Shown: piece after piece, positions 39,056 through 50,199 of the stretch
Layout of the letters: every line of letters begins with the position of its first letter
Numbering within the stretch: position 1 is the first letter of the stretch
NCBI GenBank assembly: GCA_963969345.1
Contig: OZ017769.1
Coordinates: 1,054,001-1,118,000, forward strand
Source: Turbatrix aceti
Lineage: Eukaryota; Nematoda; Chromadorea; Rhabditida; Panagrolaimidae
Direction: 5' to 3'
DNA length: 64,000 nucleotides
The notes under the pieces: generated by a model
What the model was told of the DNA's origin: nothing
The model's input: the letters and a program-made list of their open reading frames with translations, nothing else
The model's database searches: none
Made by a program: the position numbers and the translations under genes

Positions 39056-39611
39056 GACACGCGAGGCCGGCGGGCTGACTACTACGATATTTTTGAACGG
39101 TTTTATGAGGTGTTCAATCTCAGTCGTCTTTCATCGATTGAAAACTGTTTTTTGTTTGTTTTATTGCAATAATACTGAAAATGAGTTGGAAAAGATAAAA
39201 TTGATGTTTGTTCGGTGTTCTTTGGATTAAAATTGGCTGAAGTTGTCTTAATCAGCTCAAATTTACACATATACACCCAATTTGACGAGTTAACAATTTT
39301 TGTTCAAAAAATTTTTCAACTGACGTAATTTAAAGTCTGTTATTTCCACAAAACCAGAATATTGTGTATAACTTTCATTTTTTATGTTTTGGCCTTCAAA
39401 AAATGAAAGTAACCGTAACCCCCTCAAATTTCGTCCAAAATCAACGATGATGCATCCTTTTATTGCGTTAAACCGATTTCATTGCATCTCGATTAAACCC
39501 TCAATTTTCAGAATGAATGAGTGTCGTAAACAAAAAATATAAAAAAAAGTAAAAATAAATAAACCTGATAACACGGTCATCGTCGGTTAATGCCATCCAC
39601 GCACGCCAGCC

Positions 39612-41217
39612 TCAGCCGAGGCCGACGTCCATGGACATCATGACAAGGAAGCCCGCGATCGCGCCTGCGGACGCCATCTTTTCATTGCCATTCCGGCCTG
39701 CTTCGTGGATGAGCGAGTCGTAGACGACGTACATCATGGCCCCGGCTGCGAAGGCCAGCGCGTAGGGCAGGATGGGTTCCATCATGATGACGAGCGCCGA
39801 TCCCGCGATCGCAGCGACGGGCTCGACCATGCCGGACATCTGGCCGTAGAAGAAGGCCTTCCACTTGGGGTACCCGAAGCCGGCGAGTGGCAGCGAGACC
39901 GCCATGCCCTCGGGAAAGTTCTGGAGGCCGATGCCGAGCGCGAGGTTGAACGCCTTCTCGTACGTGGCTACCGGGGTCTTGCCGATGGATCCGAAGCCCA
40001 CGCCGACGGCGAGGCCTTCGGGGATGTTGTGGACGGTGACGGCGGTGATGAGCAGCATGAGTCGCTTCCACGAGACGTGACGATTGGAGGACAGTTGGGC
40101 CGTCGATGAGGAGTTGTCATTGGCGTCAGAAGCGTCTCCGGACGCTGCAATCATCCTGGAAGATTGTTGCGTTGAGCGATGACGAATCGAAGATCCATCA
40201 CTCGAAGAGTACCGTTTAGATGCTTCGTGCGACACCTGCTGCATGTCGTTGTCCGAGGGAAGGGGTGGTCGATCGTGGTGATCCGTGATGATGTCGAACA
40301 CCGAGATTTCCTTGTTTACGCATCTGCAATGGAGACAACACATGGAAGTGTGGGACTGACACACGTGAAAAAAAACTGTTTAGAAAAAAGTTAGAAAATT
40401 AGACAGAAAAAGTTTTATGTTATCCCAAAAAATGCCAAAAAAACACAGACAAAAACACAAAAACAATAAAAAAAAGTATAAGAAAGTTAAATATCACAAG
40501 ATTAATTCGGAAGTGAGTAATGGTGCAACAAAAAAAAATTTTCTTCCCCTTTTCCTGTGAATTGAAAAAAAATCGCTTGGCTGACTCACAATCATGGCAG
40601 ACTGAACAAAGCACCCCTGATACATTCACGTGAAACTCAGGAGCTCCAATCGAGTCAAAAGACAACATTTAAAAAGACTTACGTAGGAATAAGATGGTCT
40701 GAAAGCTCGACAAAGCCAGCGCCAATTGCAAATCCAATGGCAACAGGTAGAAAAGCCCATTGCTCAAATTTCGCTTCAGAAATCTCGATGGCAGGTGCTA
40801 GGAGCGACCAGAACGACGCAGCCGTCATGACACCCGCTGCGAAACCCAGGCTTACATCTGAAACGTAAGAAAACCAATAACTGCAAATTTCAGCATTTGA
40901 AAGCCCAAACAACAAAAAAAATGCAAAACAGTTTGTTAACCCCCCAAAAAAATTATTCGGCCAGAAAAAAGTCAACAATAGAATCTCCTAAGCAACGTGG
41001 CGTGAATTAATCCGCTGATAAAAAAATGGAAAACAATTTTTTAACGGAAAAATAAAATAGGCCAGGTTTACGATGAATAAAAAAATGATTACTTACCCAG
41101 AACCTTCTTATTCGAAGCTGGAAGTACGAAAACCAGTGCCGAGCCGAGGGCTGTCACGCCCCAGGTAAAGAGGGACGCAATCAAAGCCTGGAGAATCGGA
41201 TCACGATTCGCGATCAT
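39612..41217 (-). CDS. SLC39A11: ZIP-family zinc transporter, ZIP11/GufA type
   Basis: This is a multi-pass transporter moving zinc or similar divalent metal into the cytosol. Exons in coding order are 41217-41097, 40857-40683 and 40323-39612, giving 335 residues, the same length as vertebrate ZIP11. The GufA-type signatures are clear: [14 protein letters not shown] near the start, [20 protein letters not shown], then HNIPEG and QNFPEG metal-site motifs in helices IV and V, and EAGRNG near the end. A Ser/His/Asp-rich loop (~115-175) lies between the third and fourth helices. An upstream non-coding exon probably ends near 41323, where a GTAAGT donor is followed by an acceptor at 41244. The gene is divergent from the CHMP2B gene. 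Confidence 0.88.
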
Positions 41218-41744
41218 TCTCCCTTCCCCGTCTGTCGCTCGTCCTGCAATTAAAAACAAAACAATCCTCTCAAACGCCAAAAAAATTGATGATTATCGCC
41301 ACTTGAAAAAAAAAGACTTACTGGACTAAAAGCCAACCGCCTGGTCGCTGCAGTGATGCGATGCGTGAGAGGAGCGATGGTGTCGCACACAGAGCACAAC
41401 GGAAGGGCAACCAACACAAAAGCGGTGTCGTGGCTGGGCTATGGAGAAGGAGAAGGCGTACCGGATACGACCGACACTCGCTAACGTAGCAGGTCCCTAG
41501 CCTGTTCGCTTTGCCTGGAATTTGGCCGACGAACGTACGTAGTATGCGCACCAAACAAAACACGACCACGATTGAGCTCGATGCCTCTCAAAATTCGTGT
41601 CGAGAGTATTACGATATCGAAAACCAAGATAAATGAGTAATTCCTTTTTCTTCCTTCTTCTTTTCATCGGCCCGAGTTGGTGTCAGCTGTATTTCGTCAC
41701 TTTTTCATACACGGTCGTCCATTTTTTCTGTTGTTGTTGGCAAT
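41218..41744. promoter_or_regulatory. Shared divergent promoter region of the ZIP11 and CHMP2B genes
   Basis: The two start codons are 527 bp apart and point away from each other. The interval holds the putative 5' untranslated exon of the ZIP gene (left of ~41570) and little else, so promoters for both genes must lie here. No specific factor site was recognised. Confidence 0.5.
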
Positions 41745-42717
41745 ATGAATTTCTTCAAAAAAGAAGATCCCAAGCGTAAGTTTTCCTTTTGAAGTTGCAT
41801 CCGTGCTCACAAAAATTGTTCAGAACTCATCCGAGCTAATGATCGACAAATTCGTAACTCCGGTCGTACACTTGCAAATGATTCACGACAACTTGAACGC
41901 AGGGAAAAGGAATTGGTGAGTTTAATAGATTTATTACGATACAAACACGTCTGAACGTAAAAACTGATGTTTTACGATCACAAATTGTCTTGTTTTTAGG
42001 AGCTCGAGATCAAGAAGCTCGCCAAATCCGGCCAGGTCCAAGCCTGCAAGGTTCTCGCTAAGCAACTCGTCCAGCTGCGTCAAACAAAGCAGCGAAACAC
42101 CAACATGTCTGCTCAATTGACTGCTGTCGGATCGAAGACCAAGTAAGTTCAAAAAACCCCCAACATCGAATTATTTGTTGAAAACTGCTTTTAGAACGCT
42201 GAACAGCATGAATACGATGGCAAATGCCGTCGCTGATACAACCCGCACGATGCAGGCCGTCGGAAAGCAGATGCCAATCGAAAAGCTTGCCGGACAAATG
42301 CGTGAATTCGCAGAGACAAACGCGAGAACAGACATGGTTGCCGAGACTCTCGACGACATGATGGATGACATGTTTGAAGTCGACGAGGGCGAGACCGATG
42401 CTGTCATTGATCGCGTGCTGGATGAGATTGGCATTGATACCAGGGCAAAGGTGAGGAAAATGAAAACTGAGAATTTTAGGCCAAAAAATATTTTTGTGTA
42501 AAAATAAATTTGGGCCAAAATGAAAATTTTAGGCCATTTTTTCAATGTTTTTGGGGTTTTTTTTTTCATTTTTTTGACACAGCAATCCATGTTGTAATCG
42601 TTTCAGCTGCCTGTCGCCCCTCGAGGAGTCCCTGGACTTTCCACCGGAACGGCGACGTCGTCCAAATCAGCTGAAGACAAGGAGTTGGACGAACTTCTGC
42701 AGTCCCTCCGCAACTAA
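41745..42717 (+). CDS. ESCRT-III subunit, CHMP2B-like
   Basis: This is a Snf7-family protein that polymerises on membranes for scission in endosomal sorting and cytokinesis. Five exons (41745-41775, 41824-41915, 42000-42142, 42195-42450, 42607-42717) give 210 residues. The basic N-terminal helices contain LELEIKKLAKSGQ and ACKVLAKQLVQLRQTK, which match CHMP2B better than CHMP2A. The helical core continues to MANAVADTTRTMQAVGKQM. An acidic region (DDMMDDMFEVDEGE) precedes LDEIGID. The last residues, ELDELLQSLRN, form a MIM1 motif for binding the VPS4 MIT domain. It is tail-to-tail with the AP endonuclease gene, 172 bp between stops. The C. elegans vps-2 label normally denotes CHMP2A, so no symbol is given. 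Confidence 0.87.
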
Positions 42718-42889
42718 GCGTCCGTTGCCATCAACCGAAGCCTCCATTGTCTTACTTTTATACTTGTAATATAAAAAACCAGCTCATTTGAGTATTTTAC
42801 ACGAAAAAAAGATATAAAACAGATATATCGTAATTCCAAGCTTACCGTAACCTGGCGAAGCATCCGTCAAAGATCATAGTTACCACGAG

Positions 42890-43987
42890 TCAGATCCGAA
42901 TGGTCAAAGCAATGGGACAGTGATCGCTACCCGGAACCGTAGACTGGCGATCAAATTCCACGACATTTTCGAAGATTCTCTCGCTGACGATGAAGTAGTC
43001 AATCCGCCAACCGACATTTCTGGCCCTCGCACTGCCAAAGTACGTCCAGAAAGTGTAGCAGTCTTTCTCTTCCGGATTGAGCTTTCTGTACACGTCGATG
43101 AATCCGGCTGACAGCAGATTTGTGAAGTCGTTGCGTTCCTGATCGGTGAAGCCCGCTGATTTGTTGCGGTTGGCATCGGGATTTTTGAGATCTATAAAAA
43201 CGGCATTGAAAAGGGAATAAATTTTTGTAAAAAACCTGGGCCTAAAATGAGAAGAAAAACCGGAATGCAAAAAGTAACGTTTTTCGACAAAAATACCGTA
43301 AAATTGGATCGTAAAAAGTAACGTTTTTTTTGTTCTCAATAACGTTACTTTTCGTTCCCACTTTTTTTGTTCATTTTTACGATATCAACATCGGTAACGA
43401 TAAAAGCATTTTTTCCCGAAAAACTCACCGATATCCTCGTGTGCCACGTTGAGATCCCCAGTGAAAATGACGGGTTTTTCGCTGTCGAGTTGCTTGAGAT
43501 ACTTGCAGACGTGTTCCTCCCACTCGTGACGAGCAGGGAGATTCTGCAGCTTGTCACCCGAATTGATGACGTAGGTGCCAACGACGTGATAGCGCTCAAA
43601 CTCGGCGTGAATCCACCGACCCTGATCGTCGAATTTCTGGACACCAAACCCGAACTTGATGCTGACAGGCTTCTCGCGGCACAGCATGGCGACTCCCGCG
43701 TGTCCCTTCTTTACCTTCGACGGCACCAGGTATTTGTGAGCGTAGGGAAGCTTCGTGACGTCCTCCGGAAACTCATCGCACTTGGTTTCCTGCAGGAAGA
43801 TGATGTCGGCGTTCGACGCCTTCAGAACATCGACGCAGCCCTTCTTGACACACGCTCGGAGGCCAGCGACGTTCCAGGAGAAAATTCTGAGGGGATCGTC
43901 GGGTTTTCGCCGTTTTACTTCGACCACAACCGTCGAGACGGATTTGCTGGTCTGTTCGAAGAGCGGGTACACGCGTTTCGCCGCCAT
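42890..43987 (-). CDS. exo-3: AP endonuclease, APE1/ExoIII family
   Basis: It cleaves DNA 5' to abasic sites in base excision repair and is expected in the nucleus. Exons in coding order are 43987-43429 and 43191-42890, in frame for 286 residues. The catalytic residues of the family are present: N39 in SWNVAGLR, E67 in LQETKC, D178 and N180 in GDLNVAHED, and D276/H277 in GSDHCPI. TFWTYFGSARARNVGWRIDYF matches the DNA-binding loop region around NVGWR. The N-terminal ~33 residues are basic and may hold a nuclear signal. The exon junction restores HEDIDLKNPDANRNK, as in APE1. Confidence 0.92.
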
Positions 43988-45266
43988 TGAGATACCTCTA
44001 AAAGTTTGAAATTTTTAATAAAACTGCAAAAAACTTTATTTTTGGCCAAAAATCACGATTTTGAATCAACACGGTTGAAAACTACAAAAAAACACAAATG
44101 CAAGCGTTTGCGTTCGTTCAGTTGCGCGAGGTGATCGATAAAGCCGCAAAATGAATCAATATGTTCAATTACCTCAATTTGTGGCAAATCTTGCAAAAAA
44201 ACCGAGCTTTACGTCATGCTGCAACAAAAACATCACAGGTAACAAACTGATAAGCAAAATACCGTAATCATGGAGTAACAACGGTAACGATAGCCGAATT
44301 TTTACGTTTGAACAAAAAAGGATCGTGTTCCTCAAAAAACTCATGTATTGGCCGTAAAAAAGATGTTTCTACTTAATCGATTTCGTTTCTTCTGAGCCTC
44401 TTATCCAACTGATAAAATCAGTTTCAACGTTTTTCATCCAAAAAACGACGAAATTCGGTCTTGAAAACACTTTTTCAAGGTCAAACCTCATAAAAACCAG
44501 TTTTTTTTCAAGTTGGCCTAAAAATCGCAAAAAGTGTCAGTTTTGCTTCAATTTTCCTTGTTTTTGGTTCAATTTGGCCGTAAAAATTATGCCACTGGCA
44601 TAGTTTGATGCCGGTAGCTTGCTTGTTGTCCCAACAAAGCCCGGGTGTTTTGTACTGTTATTGATTTTTTGTTCTGCGCGCAGGTTAGTTAGTTCCACGT
44701 GTCAGCTATGCATGCATGGCGGAAGAAAGGCGATTTTTAGTGGCACAAAAGCAATTTACGGCTTTATACTTTCTGTGATCGGCGAAGACGAACACTCATG
44801 CACAAACAAGCTCGCGTTGACCCGACGCCGACCGATAGTCATGAACCAGCACTGCGCCGACTTTCCAATCTTGCAAGCTCATCCGATAAGCGCCCAAAAA
44901 AGCGGGAAAAGCACCGCTTTTGCGCGCCATTTTTTGAATACCTGCTTTCGACAACCCCATCCCACCCTTCCAATTCTTTCAGTATATCCACATATTTTTA
45001 TTACGATCCAACACATCATTTTTCAAACAATTAATAGCATGGGAGAGCAAAGGAAAAGCTAACAATTCAAAACCAAAGAAAACGATAATAAATTATCGAC
45101 TCATCAAACAACAAAACTACTGGTTGATAGGAATGAGGGATTTACATTCAAATGAGTACATGCAGTTGAGAACAAAAAGAAGAGGAGAGGGAGAAAAAAA
45201 CCAAAAAACGTTGATCGTGTTGGCCGTCGTCGTGGTAAGCAGGAATGACGGCAACCGTGGTCTGCT
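43988..45266. other. Intergenic DNA, no gene supported
   Basis: AT-rich, with GGCCTAAAA/TTGGCCGTAAA-like motifs around 44515 and 44575. The segment just right of 43988 must contain the promoter of the AP endonuclease. The segment left of 45267 holds the 3' UTR of the RRM gene. Open frames at 44619-45062 lack any recognisable protein character. Confidence 0.5.
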
Positions 45267-46052
45267 TTATTTGTTGGCCCAGTTGACACGAAGGGTGCGG
45301 CCGTTGAAGTCGGTGCCGTTCAACTGGTTGACGGCGTTCTGGGCACCAGCCTGGTCAGCGAACTCGCAGAAACCGAAGCCCTTGGGGCGGTTGGTCTGAC
45401 GATCGTACACCAATCGGATGTTCGTCACGAGTCCACACGAGGACATGAGGTTGCCGAGTTCATGTTGTTGCGTCGAGTACGGGAGGTTGCCAACTAAAGA
45501 ACAAAATATTATTTAGGCTATAAAAGGGGAAGGAATAATAGAAAACCAAAATCCTTTCGAAATAAGTCAACTGACAAGGCGTAAGTTTCCCAGGATGCCA
45601 ATCCGAAAAATCCTATGAAGGCCGACTTTTGTGTCAAATCCAAAATCCTGAATCGAATCAAAACCGAATTGCCATGCAACTCACCATTTTCGTGTCAGCA
45701 ACCAGCACTGTCGATTCGATGTGATGCATGTGCGGGCGGATGGATCCTCCACACATGATCTGGTTTTACCAAGTCACAAAAAAAACCCATGGACAGAGGA
45801 CACAAAAAGCGACCGATACGGTTCATACCGATCGATCGAGTAGGTGTGGTAAGGGCGGTGGACAACTGTACCGTTTTCGTTCAAGGGGAGAAAGGAGTCA
45901 GAAAGAGCCAGACCCCCATCGTCAAGACATGACAACGGGGATCATCCAAGAGATAAAAAAGACAACAAGCACGTCACAAAAGAGACAGCTTGAATTGTCC
46001 AATCAAATTTACCGTAAACGGAGAAGCCAGTAGCGGAAATAGCAGCAGCCAT
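45267..46052 (-). CDS. Single-RRM RNA-binding protein
   Basis: Two exons (46052-46013 and 45493-45267) encode only 88 residues, almost entirely one RNA recognition motif. RNP2 is VYVGNLPY, created exactly by the splice junction, and RNP1 is KGFGFCEF. The protein ends LRVNWANK. The RRM resembles the CSTF-64 type (RLVYDRQTNRPKGFGFCEF). Very short one-RRM proteins of this form, ending in a similar LRVNLANK, are known in C. elegans; orthology is inferred. The intron is ~520 bp. The gene is divergent from the WAVE gene. Confidence 0.85.
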
Positions 46053-46684
46053 GATATTATATTGAATACCGAAGAAGGATCAACTGACAACAAAAAGACG
46101 TCGAAACGTAGACTAAATTCAGCAGGAACGCAGGAGAAAAGCGACGAAACAAACTCGTGCAAAAGTGCTTTGCTCGAGTGAGTGAGTGGTGGGCAGAGCG
46201 AAGGATTGGGGGTGTGTTGTAAATTTTACGACAGACATGCACTGCACATCAATGGTGTACGGTAGGAAATTGCGGGGCGTTTGAATGGATTGCGTGCGCT
46301 CGCTGCGCTTTGTCATCCATCGAACGGAACGCATCGCTTGTGCTCTTTTTTTGCACCACAAGGATGCTAATACCCGGGTTTGGGGTAGCTGTGCGTTTTA
46401 TGCCCTATTTTTAATCGTAATTGGCGGCTTAGCCATCGATTTGCTTTTTTTTTGAGCGTAATCCATGGGAAATCAGTTTTTTTTTCATTTTTTGAACGTA
46501 AATGAACCAAGAAGTCATTGTTTTACGATCCTACGTGATTGTGGCTGCCTTGCATGATTCACGCGGTGTTTAAAAAAACAAAACAATCGATTATCAGTTT
46601 TTTCCTGTGAGATCCACGATTTTTATAAAAATCGCCAGCTTTGATCGTAAATTTTTTTCTCCAGCTTTGGCCTGCTCCTCAGCC
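46053..46684. promoter_or_regulatory. Divergent promoter region between the RRM and WAVE genes
   Basis: 632 bp separate the two start codons. A TTTTCTCCAG acceptor-like site at ~46656-46665 lies about 20 bp before the WAVE ATG, suggesting a trans-splice site or a 5' UTR intron. Two copies of the GATCGTAAA/TTTACGATC motif occur here (46522-46530 and 46643-46651). Confidence 0.45.
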
Positions 46685-49126
46685 ATGCCGTTGATGACGA
46701 GGAGCATCTCCCCGGTGAATGTGTCGATGAATCGACTCCCACCGGGTCTGCAGGAAGGCGAACTCGAGTACTCTGCGAACGGCACAGTCGGCAACCTGCT
46801 TCGCCAGATGGGCTCTCTCGCCCGCCATTCTGCACAGATGTTTTCCGAAGTGCATAATGCTGTCGTTCAGCTGGACGACCGTCTGCATCGCCTGCGGGGT
46901 CGGATCAACAATCTCGAAGACAAACTCCAGCAGGATCCCGTTGCCCTCTTCCAGGCCAACGATGTCACGGATAACGACCACCCGAGGAAGCCCTTCAAGT
47001 CGTCCAACGTCATCGACCAGGCTGGCCTTCACCGAAGCACGATGCCACCCGCGCTGCTCGAGTTGTACAGTCGCTGCGATGCTCCCCCGGATCTCGACAG
47101 GTTCAATCAGTTCCGGGATGACGACAAGAAGGGCCTCAAGTTCTACACCGACCCACAGTACTTTTTCGATCTCTGGAAGCAACAGATGCTCAAGGACCCA
47201 GATGCGAGGCCGAGGACTGTTCGGTCTCCCGGTGCGGGGAAGCGAAAACAGCTGAAGCATCCGACTGGATTTTCGGTGCCTGTTCAGTCGCAGGTTGTGC
47301 TTGAGCACTACGGAGCGAAGCATCGGCAGCGGGAGTTGGTCGATTTCCCGTCAGAATATCAGGTTTGTGGTTTTTTTTATGAAAAACAGGAAAAAATGAA
47401 GGTTTTGGGGTAAAAAAGTGTTTGAACCCAAAAATAGTAAAGAAACGCTATTTTTGGGTACAAAAAGCATTTTTTAGGTAAAAAAGTATATTTTCGCATA
47501 AAAAATACGTTTTTTTGAGTAAAAATAACAATTGTTGAAAAAAAAATGCCGCGAAACAGTAACTTTTATGATAGACCCTAACTTTCGCTTCAAAAGTTGC
47601 GCGCGCTCTTGATTTCATTTTTACGATCATTCTTGGCGCCATTGCCATTTCATCAGAGTTGTTCGATGCTCACCAAATTGCTCCTGCTCACTGCTCGCTC
47701 CTGCTCAGCTCACGAGCGCGAGCGGAGCGAGCGCGAAAAATTGGAGTGCTCAATGAGCATGAGCAGAGCGAGCACGAGAAATTGAATTGCTCAAAGAGCG
47801 CGAGCAGAGCGAGCAAGAGAAATTTTTAAAATGAGCACTGCTCACTATAAATTTAGTGCTACAAATACTAAAATACTGGTAATTTCGACCAAAAACACGA
47901 TGTTGGGGGTATCTCCAAGCAGTATACGGTCTTTATTTTAGTGAGGGACTAAATTCGTGGCTCAAACTTCACTTTTTTTGTGTGAGCCATGTTTGCTCAT
48001 TGCTCGCTCCTGCTCGACTCACGAGCGTGAGCAGAGCAAGAGCAGAGGATCTGAGAATAAAAGAGCGCGAGCGGAGCGAGCGCGAAAATTTTAGGAACTC
48101 AAAGAGCATGAGCAGAGCGAGCACGGAAAATTGAATTGTTCAAAGAGCGCGAGCAGAGCGAGCGCTGAAAATTGTCGAATCGAACAACTCTGCATTTCAT
48201 TGTTAGTTCTTCCAAAGAAACTTGCCAGTATGAAGCTTTTTGACATATTTCATTCATTTTTTTCCTTTGTACGGCACCTAGAGGTATAATTTCTTTTTTT
48301 TTCAACTTTTCGTTAATTTTTTTTTAATTTATTTTAGGCCCCGCAGATCAGACGCCCTCCGAAGACGACTGCCACCTCGCACGATGACCGAGGGTTGCCT
48401 CCTCCTCCTCCCGGCATGTCTCGACCCATGGACATCGGAGGGCACCACCACCATCACCCGACAGAATCCACCGAACCTCTACCTCCGCCTCCGCCGTCTT
48501 CTCACCTTTTCACCGGCCTCGGCACGACCAGCGACATGAATCTCATCGATGACGAAGACGACGAACTTCCGCCTCCTCCGCCAAAGCTCTCCCAGCATAC
48601 CCATCTTCTGGCTGGGATTTCGTCGTCTACGCCGGCTGAAGAACAACTTCCTCACCCGCCAGCGGACTGGATCACCGATCCTGGACCGGCCGAGCCCCCT
48701 GCAGCGCCGGAGGATTCGAATTCCATCCTACCGCCTCCCCCGCAGTCTGTGTTCGCGGCGACGTCGTCGAATGCTCCTCCGCCACCCCCACCGCCCCCGC
48801 CTCCACCTCCCCCTCCGCCGTCCAGTCTGCTGTCATCCAACACGGCACTCGGAGTGGCCTCGTTCGGTGGAGGAGCCCAGAAACAACCGGCCAAGCCAGA
48901 CGAATCAGCGCCCCCTGCGAGGTCGAATCTGCTGAGGGAGATCCAGGAAGGCATCAAACTGAAGCGCGTCGAGCAGAAACAGGAGAAGGAACAGAAGAGG
49001 GAAGCCGTGCTCAACAACGACGTCGCCGCGATTCTTCAACACCGGATGGAACGGTTTCGGATACTCGACAGCAGCGATGAAGAAACCACCGCTGTCGAGG
49101 AGGAAGACGATGAGGATTGGTCATGA
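46685..49126 (+). CDS. wve-1: WAVE/SCAR actin nucleation-promoting factor
   Basis: It activates the Arp2/3 complex downstream of Rac within the WAVE regulatory complex at the cell cortex. Two large exons (46685-47362 and 48338-49126) give 488 residues. The N-terminal WAVE homology domain (~1-190) starts MPLMTRSISP, like the family MPLVKRNI start, and includes GLKFYTDPQYFFDLWKQQML. A basic region follows (GKRKQLK). The middle is proline-rich, with a 5-His tract and an uninterrupted run of about 16 prolines near residue 373, expected to bind profilin and SH3 domains. The C-terminal VCA is intact: WH2 (RSNLLREIQEGIKLKR, ~420), a connector (DVAAILQHRMERFRI) and an acidic tail with the terminal tryptophan (EDDEDWS). 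AATAAA lies at 49211. Confidence 0.93.
47680..48180. repeat. Minisatellite-like GAGCG-rich repeats inside the WAVE intron
   Basis: Two clusters, ~47680-47835 and ~47996-48180, are built from imperfect ~30-40 bp units sharing GAGC(G/A)(C/T)GAGC(A/G)GAGCGAGC. Each cluster is introduced by the complementary form GCTCACTGCTCGCTCCTGCT, so both can fold back on themselves. They sit in the 975 bp intron of the WAVE gene. No coding function. Confidence 0.7.
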
Positions 49127-50199
49127 TTGCTCACTTCCACTCGCTACTCTCTGCTTCTCTGTGCCACGTGTATTTATTAGCGTGAATCATGCGTACATCA
49201 TGCCTTGTCAAATAAATAAATAAAATAACCACCAATGAATATTTTTTTTTGTTTTTGGAGGGGTCCGTTTTTTTGCGGTTTTATATTTTTTTGAAAAAAA
49301 AAAACTGCTTTTTTTTGGCTCGGCGGAGAGTTTTTTTCTTGTAAACCGATGCCAAACTGAAATTGTGAAATCATCGACTCGGTTTCACATTTATCCAGTC
49401 CAGGGCGGCCAATTTCAAGGCCGTACACGGACACACTTGCCCACCAATCCTCTTCTCGAAATGGATGAATGCTTACATTTGTTCTCTACCTCGAGGCCGA
49501 AAATGAAAGCAAAACCCCCTCCCCGCAGCTCACTGCTCTCTGCGCCATTGTCTTTCGTCGTTCTCCTCCTCTTTTTCTCCGCGCATGGACAATTTTAGCA
49601 GCTTGGACAAAATCCAACATTTTTTTTCAATTTTTGCAACGCGGCAAAATTTCGCGTTACACGTCACATTTCGAGATACGAAAACGAGTCAGTCTTGTGA
49701 TGGTGTTTTTGTAGTTGTATTTTTTAATCGTCCCACTTTTCCTCATGTTCCGTCCACTCTGCCAATCGATTTTCATCCAATTTCCCTCTCCGTAGAGGGC
49801 GGGAGGGTCTGACTGACTCACAGTGACTGACGTGTCCGGCTTTAGACGCGTCAAGCCCCTGATTTTTTTGATTTCAGCATTTTGTATAAAACCCGTGCTT
49901 TTCAGCTGAGTATTACGCCATGTGATGCATCATATTCGCCTGCTAACGCAATCGAGTGTTTTGCTTTCGTTATTTTCTTGTTTGCCCGAGTCGTGCAATC
50001 GAATCATTTTGCTTATAAAACTCCTCAAAAACCTTTTTTTTACTTTGAACTGTAAAATTGTGAAAATTAACTGATTTTGACGCGATAACCTTTGTTTTTT
50101 TAACTTTTGTACGCGATAACTTTTGTAATTTTTGAAGTTTCGTTAAATTTCGCGATAACTTTTGTAAATTTTTTATATAAAAGTTTTATTAAATTTCAG
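49127..50199. other. Intergenic DNA, no gene supported
   Basis: Holds the WAVE 3' UTR and AATAAA signals (49211-49220). A block at 49960-50190 carries three repeats of CGCGATAACTTTTGTAA-like sequence just before the FPP synthase start. The last bases, TTAAATTTCAG, are an acceptor directly abutting the ATG at 50200. Confidence 0.5.

Noticed and set aside
43367..43990. Long plus-strand frame of 207 codons
   Set aside because: Shadow of the APE1 exon on the opposite strand.
44619..45062. 147-codon plus-strand frame
   Set aside because: No recognisable protein character, no splice context, composition like intergenic DNA.
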